A stretch of DNA of 49,489 bases from positions 1 to 49,489 of the forward strand of contig PNIA01000024.1 in the NCBI GenBank assembly GCA_002877855.1, given 5' to 3'. The stretch's first letter is position 1, and the number at the start of each line of letters is the position of its first letter. The position numbers and the translations under genes were made by a program. Origin of the DNA: Caldisphaera sp. (GTDB taxonomy: Archaea > Thermoproteota > Thermoprotei_A > Sulfolobales > Acidilobaceae). The notes below the pieces were generated by a model, which was not told where the DNA came from, did no database searches, and saw only the letters and a list, made by a program, of their open reading frames with translations. This document shows positions 16,243 through 24,204 of the stretch, piece after piece.

Positions 16243-17481
16243 ATCACTTCAATAAAAAAAGCGTTGATACCCATAGGAGGCTTAGGGACAAGACTCTATC
16301 CTTTAACAGTTGATACATCTAAACCTATGGTTAGGTTTTTAAATAATTTTCTTATAGATTTTACATTATCTGAACTAGCATATAGAGGAATTAATGAGGT
16401 ATTTTTGGGAGTAAGTGGTTTTTATAATTACAGAGATGTTTATGATCATCTTGGAGAAAGATTTAGAATTAAAATTGAAGGTGAAAATAAAATAATAAAA
16501 ATAAGATATCAGCCAAACGAGGATAGTATTGGTAATGCTCACTCGGTAAAAATAATGGTCGATTATTATGATATTTCTGACGATGTATTAATAATTCAAG
16601 GTGACACGGTAGCAAGTATTAATGTTAACAATTTATATAAATATCATCAATCTAGCGAAGCCTTTATGACAATAGTATTGAAAGAAATAACTGACCCAGA
16701 AAAATTAAAGCAATTTGGTGTAGCAAAAGTTGATGAGAACATGAAAATTGAAAACTTTATTGAGAAGCCTAGCAATCCTAAAGAGTTGCCTTCTAGACTA
16801 GTAAACACGGGAATTTATGTATTATCGAAGGATTTTGTTAAATTTTTGAAGTCTTCAGAGTTTAATGAGATGCTTAAACAAGGAAAAGGAGATTTTGGAA
16901 AGGATGTAATACCATACCTTATTTTTAAGAAATATAAAGTTATGGGTTATGTTAGTAATGGTTATTGGTTTGATGTAGGAACTTTAGATAGTTTTATGGA
17001 AGCATCATATTATCTTTTGAACAATATAGAAAAAGAAAGACTTGATGTAGAAACCACATATAAAAATGTATATATGCAAGGAAAGAGTAAAAGGTCAAAA
17101 AATGATCACATAGAACTAATTGAAAAGATAGCAACAAATAAAGTTGAGTTTGAAGGAAAGAATTTAATTGGAAGGCATGTAAAAATAGGAGAGAATATAA
17201 AAATGTTTTCATCTGTCGTGGATAATTATACTGTAATAAAAGGTGAAAATGAAATCAGAAATTCCATTATTATGGATAGAAGTCTTATAGAAAATGGTGC
17301 TATTATAGAAAAAAGTATAATTGGAAGGCATGTAAAAATAGGAGAGAATGCAAAAATAATTAATAGTCATTTAGGCAACAATGTTATAATTGGAGATGAA
17401 ACTCAGATAATCAATTCTAGTATATGGCCTCATAGAACTATAGAATCAAAATCTATTATATCTGATAAGAAAATAATATAG
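16243..17481 (+). CDS. Sugar-phosphate nucleotidyltransferase with left-handed beta-helix tail; start looks non-canonical
   Basis: About 412 aa. The Rossmann-like nucleotidyltransferase domain has IPIGGLGTRLYPLT, SKPM, IIQGDT, the sugar-site FIEKP and GYWFDVGT. It is followed by hexapeptide repeats (IIGRHVKIGENAKI and similar). Such enzymes make NDP-sugars (for example GDP-mannose or NDP-glucose) for glycans or glycogen. The only canonical start, TTG 16264, would cut into the first beta strand and lies 27 nt from the AGGTGA SD (16231-16236). The frame continues upstream as TSIKKALIPIGG to a TGA at 16234. ATC 16243, 6 nt after the SD, or ATA 16240 is the likely site. A 32-bp repeat duplicates part of the tail. 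Confidence 0.82.
   Translation: MTSIKKALIPIGGLGTRLYPLTVDTSKPMVRFLNNFLIDFTLSELAYRGINEVFLGVSGFYNYRDVYDHLGERFRIKIEGENKIIKIRYQPNEDSIGNAHSVKIMVDYYDISDDVLIIQGDTVASINVNNLYKYHQSSEAFMTIVLKEITDPEKLKQFGVAKVDENMKIENFIEKPSNPKELPSRLVNTGIYVLSKDFVKFLKSSEFNEMLKQGKGDFGKDVIPYLIFKKYKVMGYVSNGYWFDVGTLDSFMEASYYLLNNIEKERLDVETTYKNVYMQGKSKRSKNDHIELIEKIATNKVEFEGKNLIGRHVKIGENIKMFSSVVDNYTVIKGENEIRNSIIMDRSLIENGAIIEKSIIGRHVKIGENAKIINSHLGNNVIIGDETQIINSSIWPHRTIESKSIISDKKII
17165..17196 (+). repeat. 32-bp direct repeat inside the nucleotidyltransferase gene, copy 1 (copy 2 at 17318-17349)
   Basis: The same 32 bases occur at 17165-17196 and 17318-17349, 153 bp (51 codons) apart and in the same frame. Both encode IGRHVKIGEN in the beta-helix tail. 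The third codon positions are identical too, which normal hexapeptide repeats would not keep, so this is a recent internal duplication or conversion. Confidence 0.9.
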
Positions 17482-17615
17482 AAAGCCATAATTTTAGTTG
17501 ATTAATTTTATTGAATAAATTAATTTTTATAGAAATTTTATATCGCAATATCAGTCTAATAGCAATAAAAAATTTAACAAAAATTAATTTATTCAAGCCT
17601 TTAATTAAAAATATT

Positions 17616-17783
17616 TTATTGATTTTTTAGACTTGATAGCATTTGACTAGCTTTTTTGGCTGCTTCTTTTATATTATCTGCAGAAACGTTGAATATTAGA
17701 TTAGATTTCTTTTCTTTCAATCTAAACCTATGTTCTCCATTTAAATAATATTCTTCAATTAATTCAAATTCATACTCGTTCAT
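17616..17783 (-). CDS. Small protein of 55 aa, unknown function
   Basis: The minus-strand frame from ATG 17783 to TAA 17616 encodes 55 residues, beginning MNEYEFELIEEYYLNGEHRF and ending with VSADNIKEAAKKASQMLSS. AGGGG lies 6 nt before the ATG, and a TATATATA run (about 17795-17802) upstream may serve as promoter. The predicted order is two beta strands followed by one amphipathic helix, as in many small archaeal proteins. It is divergent from the class III aminotransferase gene 62 nt away. The family is not recognised. The good SD and codon use make it a likely real gene. Confidence 0.6.
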   Translation of the reverse strand: MNEYEFELIEEYYLNGEHRFRLKEKKSNLIFNVSADNIKEAAKKASQMLSSLKNQ

Positions 17784-17809
17784 TTTAACCCCTAATATAT
17801 ATAATGTTC

Positions 17810-17827
17810 TAATCTTATATAAGATTA
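17810..17827. promoter_or_regulatory. Perfect 18-bp palindrome upstream of the class III aminotransferase (operator candidate)
   Basis: TAATCTTATATAAGATTA is its own reverse complement. It sits between a TATA-like run (about 17795-17803) and the GGAGGGTGA SD of the gene at 17846, close to where transcription should start. It could be the site of a dimeric regulator controlling this gene, the divergent small protein, or both. The binding protein is unknown. Confidence 0.5.
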
Positions 17828-17845
17828 ATAGGAGGGTGAGAGTTC

Positions 17846-19192
17846 ATGGAAAGAGTTCCGGATATAAGAGTTGAACCTCCAGGACCTGAGGCTAGAAATA
17901 TAATAGAAAAAGATCAAAAATTGTTAATGCAATCATACGTTAGATGGTATCCTTTAGTTATAAAGACAGGTCATGGAGCTGTTGTAGAAGATGTTGATGG
18001 CAATAAGTATGTAGATATGAATGCTGGCATTGCGGTTATGGCTTTAGGCCATAATTATCCCAAGGTTGTTGAGGCAATAAAACGTGAAGCAGAAAAGTTA
18101 CAGCATTATTCTTTAACCGATTTTTATTATGAAGAGGCTGTAAGAAGTGCAGAAAAACTATTGTCTGTTGTTCCAATAAAAAATGGAAGAGTATTTTACA
18201 CAAATAGTGGAACTGAAAGCATAGAGGGGGCTTTGAAAATAGCAAGATATTATCATGAAGGTAAAAGACAATATATTATTGCATTTTTAGGGGCATTTCA
18301 TGGAAGAACAATGGGTTCATTATCTTTAACTGCAAGCAAAGCACATTATAGGGAACATTATGCGCCATTAGTTCCAGGAGTAGTTCACGTACCATATCCT
18401 TATACATATAGGTGTCCTTTTAATACTGATGATCCTAAGGAATGTGGTCAATCAGTTTTAGATTATATTGAAGATTGGATATTTACTAAGTTAGTTGAGC
18501 CAACGGAAGTTGCTGCAATATTTGTTGAACCAATACAAGGAGAAGGTGGCTATATAGTTCCTCCAGACAACTTCTTACCAGGTTTAAGAAAAATAGCAGA
18601 TAAGTATAAAATACTTCTTGTTGATGATGAAGTTCAATCAGGTATTGCTAGGACAGGAAAATGGTTTGCAATTGAGAATTGGAATGTAGTTCCAGATATT
18701 ATAGCTATGGCTAAAGCTATAGGCGGAGGATTGCCATTAGGAGCTATAGTTGCAAAGAGTGAAGTTATGGATTCAATGAAGAAAGGAAGTCATGCAAATA
18801 CTTTTGGAGGAAATCCAATAGCATTGGCAGCTATGGAAGCTGTTATAGATACTATAAAGGAAGAAAAATTAACAGAAAGAGCTTCAAAGCTTGGTGATAT
18901 GGTTATCAAATACTTTAATGATCTTAAAGAAGAATTAGAAATAATAGGAGATGTTAGAGGGAAAGGTTTAATGATTGGTGTGGAACTTGTTAGAAATAAA
19001 AAGACCAAAGAACCTGCATCAAAAGAATTGGGTAGAATTCTTGAGAAATCATTTAAGCGTGGTGTTTTAGTAATAGGCTCTGGTGTTTCATCAATAAGAA
19101 TAGCTCCGCCATTAGTAATAGAAGAAGACTTACTTGCTAAAGCTATTGAGATTGTTGGAGATATATTAAAGGAGGAAAATAAAAACCTTTGA
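17846..19192 (+). CDS. Class III aminotransferase (4-aminobutyrate/ornithine/omega-amino acid type)
   Basis: 448 aa from ATG 17846 with GGAGGGTGA 6 nt upstream. Markers: TNSGTESIEGALKIAR, AFHGRTMGSLSLT, VEPIQGEGGYIVPP, DDEVQSGIARTGKWF and the PLP lysine in AMAKAIGGGLPLGAIV. The length and the N-terminal segment VPDIRVEPPGPEAR match archaeal members annotated as 4-aminobutyrate aminotransferases, some of which are ornithine aminotransferases or amino acid racemases. It is followed 12 nt later by a small winged-helix gene and a small membrane protein, probably one transcript. The true substrate cannot be decided. Confidence 0.87.
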   Translation: MERVPDIRVEPPGPEARNIIEKDQKLLMQSYVRWYPLVIKTGHGAVVEDVDGNKYVDMNAGIAVMALGHNYPKVVEAIKREAEKLQHYSLTDFYYEEAVRSAEKLLSVVPIKNGRVFYTNSGTESIEGALKIARYYHEGKRQYIIAFLGAFHGRTMGSLSLTASKAHYREHYAPLVPGVVHVPYPYTYRCPFNTDDPKECGQSVLDYIEDWIFTKLVEPTEVAAIFVEPIQGEGGYIVPPDNFLPGLRKIADKYKILLVDDEVQSGIARTGKWFAIENWNVVPDIIAMAKAIGGGLPLGAIVAKSEVMDSMKKGSHANTFGGNPIALAAMEAVIDTIKEEKLTERASKLGDMVIKYFNDLKEELEIIGDVRGKGLMIGVELVRNKKTKEPASKELGRILEKSFKRGVLVIGSGVSSIRIAPPLVIEEDLLAKAIEIVGDILKEENKNL

Positions 19193-19204
19193 AGAGGGAA
19201 GATT

Positions 19205-19417
19205 TTGGATCAAGATATAAAAAATAAAATTTTATTTTTATTAGAAAAAAATGAAGGTCTTACTTTTGATGAGATAAAAAAATTACTAGATTGGAAAGGA
19301 GATTCAAGACCTCTAAGAATGGCATTATCTGAACTAGTTAGAGAATCTAAAGTCGAAAGAACACCAAATTATGATAGAAAGAGAATGGTCTTTAAGAAAG
19401 TGAAGAATAATGGATAA
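19205..19417 (+). CDS. Small winged-helix protein
   Basis: 70 aa from TTG 19205 (AGAGGGAAGAT upstream). The order of helices (IKNKILFLLEKNEGLTFDEI, KKLLDWKG, PLRMALSELVRES) followed by a short beta wing (KVERTPNYDRKRMVFKKV) is that of a minimal winged helix-turn-helix. It probably binds DNA. It lies 12 nt after the class III aminotransferase gene and overlaps the next gene by 8 nt. It could regulate its own operon, for example through the palindrome at 17810-17827, but this is a guess. Confidence 0.65.
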   Translation: MDQDIKNKILFLLEKNEGLTFDEIKKLLDWKGDSRPLRMALSELVRESKVERTPNYDRKRMVFKKVKNNG

Positions 19418-19604
19418 AATGTATGGATTAAAATTGATTAGCATTATTGCATTTTCTTTATCTATCATATCATTTATTTTATCTATCATAGCATATATTA
19501 AGTTTAACTCGCTAGCATATTTGGGAATTTCATTTTTTTGGATTTTATTATCTATAATATCAATATTATTGGGCAGAGTTTCCAATAATAAAGTAGGCAG
19601 ATGA
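19410..19604 (+). CDS. Small membrane protein, unknown function
   Basis: 64 aa with two hydrophobic helices (LKLISIIAFSLSIISFILSI and LGISFFWILLSIISILLG) linked by a short loop, and a basic C-terminus. The start ATG 19410 overlaps the end of the winged-helix gene, which suggests coupled translation. Its last 39 nt overlap the 3' end of a convergent gene. No family is recognised. Confidence 0.5.
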   Translation: MDKMYGLKLISIIAFSLSIISFILSIIAYIKFNSLAYLGISFFWILLSIISILLGRVSNNKVGR

Positions 19605-19784
19605 TGAATACCTTTTAACATAACCCATTTTTTCCAAATTCTTTAGTATTTTTCCTGATGTTTTATTAGATGTACCAAAGTATTTAGAAAACTCCTTAAT
19701 AGTTATGTATTTCTTATTAAAGCTACTCAATTCTCTTGCTATTAAGTTCAAATTTAATGTTACTTTTAGATATTCTTTTTTCAT
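19566..19784 (-). CDS. Small winged-helix transcription regulator
   Basis: 72 aa from ATG 19784 with AGGTGATATA upstream. The helices ITIKEFSKYFGTSNKTSGKI and LKNLEKMGYVKRY and the closing strand SAYFII form a compact winged helix; similar small proteins are widespread in Crenarchaeota. It overlaps the 3' end of the convergent small membrane protein by 39 nt. The palindrome ACCTGATTTCAGGT (19791-19804) covers its SD, which would fit autoregulation. Targets are unknown. Confidence 0.7.
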   Translation of the reverse strand: MKKEYLKVTLNLNLIARELSSFNKKYITIKEFSKYFGTSNKTSGKILKNLEKMGYVKRYSSSAYFIIGNSAQ

Positions 19785-19790
19785 TATATC

Positions 19791-19804
19791 ACCTGATTTC
19801 AGGT
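19791..19804. promoter_or_regulatory. Inverted repeat ACCTGA-TT-TCAGGT over the SD of a winged-helix gene
   Basis: A perfect 6-bp inverted repeat with a 2-nt centre lies between two divergent genes (winged helix at 19784 and unknown protein at 19860). It includes the GGTGA SD of the minus-strand gene. Binding here could block either transcription or translation of both genes. Part of the similarity may simply reflect the SD. Confidence 0.35.
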
Positions 19805-19859
19805 AACCTTTTATATTGGTGAGTGTCAGAATAACAAAGGTAAAGAAGGTGAAACGAAA

Positions 19860-20153
19860 GTGACAGGGAACAATAAAATATATACAAAATATAAGAAGTT
19901 AATTGAGCTATTAAACTTAAGGCAATTAGACGTTTATAGAATAGAAGGAAAAGATGGTAAGATAAAAGAAATAATAAGATTGCTAGATCCTACCACAAGA
20001 AAAGTTGCGAATGTTGATCTTAATACCGTAAGAGAATCTCTTAACTATATTGAATTTCTAAACAAAATAAAAGAAGGCGCATTAAAAGAGGGCATAAGTA
20101 TAAATGATAGAGTCTGGAATAGTACATTAAAACTATTAAATAAAAATAAGTAA
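19860..20153 (+). CDS. Small protein of unknown function
   Basis: 97 aa from GTG 19860; GGTGA lies 7 nt upstream. The sequence is mostly charged and helical, with a central strand pair (LDVYRIEGKDGKIKEIIRLL, then RKVANVDLN). No family is recognised and there are no membrane segments. It is divergent from the small winged-helix gene and shares a short intergenic region with it, including the ACCTGA/TCAGGT repeat, so the two may be co-regulated. Confidence 0.6.
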   Translation: MTGNNKIYTKYKKLIELLNLRQLDVYRIEGKDGKIKEIIRLLDPTTRKVANVDLNTVRESLNYIEFLNKIKEGALKEGISINDRVWNSTLKLLNKNK

Positions 20154-20239
20154 TTTTTAACATGATTCTATATATTTAAATTCAAGGTTGCAACTAAATA
20201 TATATACTTTTAAAATACAAAAATAATTGGGCATTAGAT

Positions 20240-20572
20240 ATGAGGATAGCGTTAGTTTATGATGAGGGCCAAAATTTGAAACCACTAGATGAAGGCGAAA
20301 TATTAGCTATTATAGATGAAGAGCAAGAAGTTGTTGAGCAATATGAAAATCCTGGATTTAAGATAGGTAAAGATGTAACAATGGACGCAATAATACAATT
20401 AGGTGCTCAAGCTATTATAGTAAAGCATGGTTATTTAGATCAGAAATCATACGATTTATCTAAGGGTCATCTTGCCTATATGTTGATAGATCAATACAAT
20501 ACATTAACTGAAATAATTGAAAATTTAGATGATGTTAAATCATTGGCAGTCGAGGAATTAAATGGGTTATAA
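20240..20572 (+). CDS. Small protein, possible NifX-like fold
   Basis: 110 aa from ATG 20240. It begins MRIALVYDEGQNLKPLDEGE, a strand-loop pattern resembling the IAIPSDDG opening of NifX-like proteins, and later has MDAIIQLGAQAIIVKHGYL, which resembles the helix-strand 'IKDVDVIITVGMG' region of the NifX-like protein at 9843. The HFGR motif and His-rich loop are missing. It stands alone between two AT-rich spacers. The fold assignment is by pattern only; the function is unknown. Confidence 0.55.
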   Translation: MRIALVYDEGQNLKPLDEGEILAIIDEEQEVVEQYENPGFKIGKDVTMDAIIQLGAQAIIVKHGYLDQKSYDLSKGHLAYMLIDQYNTLTEIIENLDDVKSLAVEELNGL

Positions 20573-20677
20573 TTAATTTATTTCTATTACAAGGATAAGT
20601 TTGCTATTATTTAATTAGACTCATTTTCAAATAATCTTATTTCCCTCCAATTAGGATTAAAAAATTGGGTATCATAT

Positions 20678-21220
20678 ATGCGTTCGTTTAAATTAAACAA
20701 TACAGTCATTGTTATTAAAGTAGGCGACATAACTCAAGAAGAGACCGAAGCCATAGTTAATCCAGCAAATTCTTATTTAATTATGGGAGGAGGAGTTGCA
20801 GGAATTATAAAAAGGAAAGGAGGAAATAAAATTGAAGAGGAAGCACTTAAATATGCTCCAATAGATATTGGTAAAGCAGTTTTAACTAGCGCAGGAAAGT
20901 TAAAAGCAAAATATGTTATACATTCTCCTACAATGCAATATCCAGGGCAAATTACGACAGAAACCAATGTTAGATTAGCCATAAAAGCTGCGTTAAGATT
21001 AGGATTAGAAAACAAAATAAAATCTATAGCTTTTCCTGGTATGGGGACTGGAGTAGGGGGAATTCCTTATAATTTAGGGGCAAAGATTCTTTTAGAAGAA
21101 ATAAAACAATTTATTGAAAAAAACGATAATTTTGATATGATAAAATTAATAGCTTATGAAAAAGAGTTTTATAATGAGCTGGAAAAATATGCAAACTCTA
21201 TTTTAATAAACGAATTATAG
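20678..21220 (+). CDS. Macro-domain (ADP-ribose binding/hydrolase) protein
   Basis: 180 aa from ATG 20678. It has the macro-domain order: GDITQEETEAIVNPANSYL, GGGVAGIIKRKGG for the ribose loop, then YVIHSPTM, and IAFPGMGTGVGGIPYNLGA for the phosphate loop. The AIVNPAN Asn and the glycine-rich loops are intact, so ADP-ribose or O-acetyl-ADP-ribose binding and deacylation is likely. It is a single-domain cytoplasmic protein of standard length. It stands alone, with the threonine-synthase-like gene 66 nt downstream. Confidence 0.88.
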   Translation: MRSFKLNNTVIVIKVGDITQEETEAIVNPANSYLIMGGGVAGIIKRKGGNKIEEEALKYAPIDIGKAVLTSAGKLKAKYVIHSPTMQYPGQITTETNVRLAIKAALRLGLENKIKSIAFPGMGTGVGGIPYNLGAKILLEEIKQFIEKNDNFDMIKLIAYEKEFYNELEKYANSILINEL

Positions 21221-21286
21221 TTTGAAATAAATTATTTTTATTTTAACTCTATACTATTTACAAAAATTAGAAATAAGGGGACAGAG

Positions 21287-22408
21287 TTGAAAAGTGAGAA
21301 CTATAAGTTTAAGTGCATTAAATGTGGTTATGAGACTGAAAAAGAAACATTCTTTTGTCCTAAGTGTGGAGGTCTTATGCAAATAGTTTATGATGATTTT
21401 AAATGGATTGTCAATTCAAATACTCCATCGATTTGGAGGTATAGATGTATGCTTCCAAGAAGTTGGAAAATTATAACTATGAACGAAGGCTTAACCCCTA
21501 TAAAAAGGATTAACGGTATTTTGAGTAAGTTAGAAACTAATAATCCGACAGGGGTTTATACTGACAGAGCTTCCTCTTTATTATTATCTTTATTTAATCA
21601 TAATTTCATTGAAACTATTTATGAAGAAGATTTTACTATTTCCCTTTCACATTATGCTAGAAAAGCTGGAGTAAAATTAAAAGTAAAAGTAATACCAGAT
21701 CAAGCTGATCCACAAGATCTCATTATTATAGCTAGACTTGGTTCAGAAATACTATTTACGGAAAAAAATGATAAATATGGATTAGTTTATGAAAATCCAT
21801 ATACAATTGAAGGATTAAAGACGATTTCTTATGAAATTTATGAAACAAAACCAAAAGTAGACAAAATATATGTGCCAGCGCAGTCTGGTATTTTAGTTTA
21901 CGCAATAGCTAAAGGATTTCAAGAGTTAAAGGAAATAAGAAACGATTTTAAAGAATATGAAATAATAGCTGTTAAGTTACGTTATGCAAATTTGCCAGAT
22001 ATTTTAAATTATTCTAAGTATAAAATTAAAATTTCTGAGGTTTCATCAAAAGATGCTTTGGAATCTATAATTGATTTGTCTAAAAAGGGTCTAAACTTAA
22101 AGCCTCTAGCCTCAGTTGCGTATTCCATGGCAAAGATTGAAAGTGATGGAATAGCAATTATTACTGGAAAAAGAAGAATCTATATGTCTGATGCAATAAA
22201 ATATACAGAGTTAAGGAAGGACATTATAAATTTGTTTTCAGATAATAAAAAAAGAACTGCATATGAAATTTGGAATGATTTAGGAAAGTATTCATTGAAA
22301 GGCGTATACAAATCACTTATCATGATGGTGAATAGCGGTGAATTGTGTGAAGATTTTATGCTAAAAGGGCAAAGGAAAATAAAAGTTTATTGGAAGTGCA
22401 ATGATTGA
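21287..22408 (+). CDS. Threonine-synthase-like pseudoenzyme with C-terminal winged helix
   Basis: 373 aa from TTG 21287 (AAGGGG upstream). The N-terminus is a zinc ribbon (CIKCGY and CPKCGG), as in archaeal threonine synthases, then a PALP fold with EGLTP and LETNNPTGVYTDR. In true enzymes this motif is NPTGSFKDR with the PLP lysine; here that residue is Thr92. The SSGN phosphate loop is also missing (SLSHYARKAG instead), while VYVPAQSGILVYAIAKGF is retained. The last ~70 residues (YTELRKDIINLFS, AYEIWNDLGKYSLKGVY, IMMVNSGEL) look like a winged helix. So it is probably not a PLP enzyme but a regulator. It overlaps the convergent HAD gene by 22 nt. Confidence 0.75.
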   Translation: MKSENYKFKCIKCGYETEKETFFCPKCGGLMQIVYDDFKWIVNSNTPSIWRYRCMLPRSWKIITMNEGLTPIKRINGILSKLETNNPTGVYTDRASSLLLSLFNHNFIETIYEEDFTISLSHYARKAGVKLKVKVIPDQADPQDLIIIARLGSEILFTEKNDKYGLVYENPYTIEGLKTISYEIYETKPKVDKIYVPAQSGILVYAIAKGFQELKEIRNDFKEYEIIAVKLRYANLPDILNYSKYKIKISEVSSKDALESIIDLSKKGLNLKPLASVAYSMAKIESDGIAIITGKRRIYMSDAIKYTELRKDIINLFSDNKKRTAYEIWNDLGKYSLKGVYKSLIMMVNSGELCEDFMLKGQRKIKVYWKCND

Positions 22409-23070
22409 AGTTTCATCAGAATATCACACAGAGAATTTATTTTTATAGCATTGTATTTTTTAAGTAAACTTTCATCAATTGGTACACGTATATCACCATT
22501 TGTTAAATATATTGTCTTTATTTTTGCCTCACTGAATGAAATGATATCATATATGGTATCCCCAACAGCGAAAATTATATCTTCAGGTCTTAATGAAGAC
22601 TTTTCTAAGGCTAAAATTGTAGGTTCTGGATCAGGCTTTCCTCTAATAACATCATCGCCAGATATTAAAATATCTGGATTAATATTAATTTTTTCTAATA
22701 CCTTTAAGGCAGTAATTTTTAATGATGAAGTTACGATAAGTATCTTTACTTGGTTCTTTTTAAGAGTATTTAATAGCTGTATAGCGCAAGGCATTGGTTC
22801 AGCGTATTTCATAATATAAGGTGCAAAAATAGAACTTTTAATTTCTAATAACCTTTTTGCAAGTTCATTCTTTTGGTTAATATCATTTATTCCTGCTTTT
22901 TCTATTAAAAAAAGAGCTATATCCATAGCTCTTTTACCTAATAAAGATTCCATATCTATTTTTAATTTAAAGCCTAATTGTTTTAGAGAAAGTTCCCAGG
23001 CTATTTTGTGGGCCTTAGCTGTACTAGCTAGCGTTCCATCTAAATCAAACACGGCTCCTTTCAATTTCAA
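22387..23070 (-). CDS. HAD-superfamily phosphatase (phosphoglycolate/sugar-phosphatase type)
   Basis: 227 aa with the HAD motifs FDLDGTLAST (nucleophile Asp), LIVTSS, GKPDPEP and VGDTIYDI, and an alpha-helical cap after motif I (CbbY/Gph-like subclass I). It hydrolyses small phosphorylated metabolites. The frame begins at TTG 23070, but a second TTG at 23064 has better spacing from GGGA and may be the true start. Its 3' end overlaps the threonine-synthase-like gene tail to tail. The substrate is unknown. Confidence 0.85.
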   Translation of the reverse strand: MKLKGAVFDLDGTLASTAKAHKIAWELSLKQLGFKLKIDMESLLGKRAMDIALFLIEKAGINDINQKNELAKRLLEIKSSIFAPYIMKYAEPMPCAIQLLNTLKKNQVKILIVTSSLKITALKVLEKININPDILISGDDVIRGKPDPEPTILALEKSSLRPEDIIFAVGDTIYDIISFSEAKIKTIYLTNGDIRVPIDESLLKKYNAIKINSLCDILMKLQSLHFQ

Positions 23071-23180
23071 TCCCTATAGTATCCGATAGTAGAAAAATAT
23101 AAACACAAATTTTATATTTTACAGAAATAAAAATTATTTAAGGGATAGAATATTTAAATTAAACAAAGAGAGTGCAAAAA

Positions 23181-23528
23181 ATGCCAAAAGAAAGAAAAAA
23201 GATGTTAAAAGGCATAATTTCATTAATGATATTAAAGATGCTTTATGAAAAGCCTATTCACGGTTATGAAATTAACAAAGAGATTTCCTCGAAAATAGGA
23301 GAAGAGCTTTCTCCAGGTTATGTTTATGTTTTGTTAAAGGTTATGTCTAATAAAGGTTTGATAAATGCAAAAAGAGAAAGTAATAGTAGAGGTCAAAAGC
23401 TTACAGAATATTATATAACAGATAAAGGAATAGATTTCCTTAGAAAACATAAAAATGTTTTAGAAAAAGGTAGATTAATGATTGATGAGATATTAAATAC
23501 TATAAATAAGATTGAAAAACAGACATGA
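23181..23528 (+). CDS. PadR-family transcription regulator
   Basis: 115 aa from ATG 23181; a GTG at 23172 in the same frame is less likely. The winged helix ISLMILKMLYEKPIHGYEIN, with SPGYVYVLLKVMSNKGL and a wing YYITDKGIDFL, is typical of PadR. The C-terminal helix (KNVLEKGRLMIDEILNTI) should serve dimerisation. PadR proteins repress genes for detoxification or transport. It ends 7 nt before the convergent aminotransferase gene that carries the 669-bp repeat. The target is unknown. Confidence 0.85.
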   Translation: MPKERKKMLKGIISLMILKMLYEKPIHGYEINKEISSKIGEELSPGYVYVLLKVMSNKGLINAKRESNSRGQKLTEYYITDKGIDFLRKHKNVLEKGRLMIDEILNTINKIEKQT

Positions 23529-23535
23529 CACTAAG

Positions 23536-24204
23536 TTACTTTATAATTTCTTTTGCAGTTTCTCCAATTATTTTAATTCCTTCTTTAAGTTTATCTATGC
23601 TTGGATAACTAAAGTTAACTCTCATAGCATTTGAACCGCTTCCATCTGCAAAGAAGTTTCTTCCAGGAACGTATGCTACTCCTCTTTCAATAGCCTTTGG
23701 AAGCATTTCAGTAGTATCTACTTCTTTAGGTAAATACACAAAAGCAAAAAGGCCTCCTTTAGGTTTGTACCATTCTGAACCGCTTGGCATGTATTCTTCC
23801 AAAGATTCTATAAGTACATCCCTTTTCTTTCTATAAACTTTCCTAGCATTTTCTATTGTTTCATCAACTACGCCTTCCTTAATAGCATACATAGCAATAT
23901 ATTGAGACAAGGTGGATGAATGAAGATCAACTATTTGTTTAGCAAGTTCAACAGTTCTTGTAAATTGTCTTGGAGCAATCATATATCCTAATCTTAGACC
24001 AGGTGCAAGTATTTTACTAAAAGTGCCCATGTAAATTACTCTACCTTCACTATCTAATGTTTTCAAACTAGTAAACCTTTTATCAGTATCAAATACAAAG
24101 AATCCATACGGATCATCTTCTATAACTAAGATGTCATATTTATTTGCAATTTCTATTAATTGTTTTCTTCTATCATCGCTCATAATAACTCCAGTAGGGT
24201 TATG
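23536..24204 (-). repeat. 669-bp identical direct repeat, copy 2 (partner 2737-3405)
   Basis: Identical to 2737-3405 in the same orientation, 20,799 bp away. One boundary is exactly at the stop codon, the other at the His codon of the HNPTG motif. Recombination between the two direct copies would excise the 20.8-kb segment between them, which includes tRNA-Thr and glgA. Confidence 0.93.
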
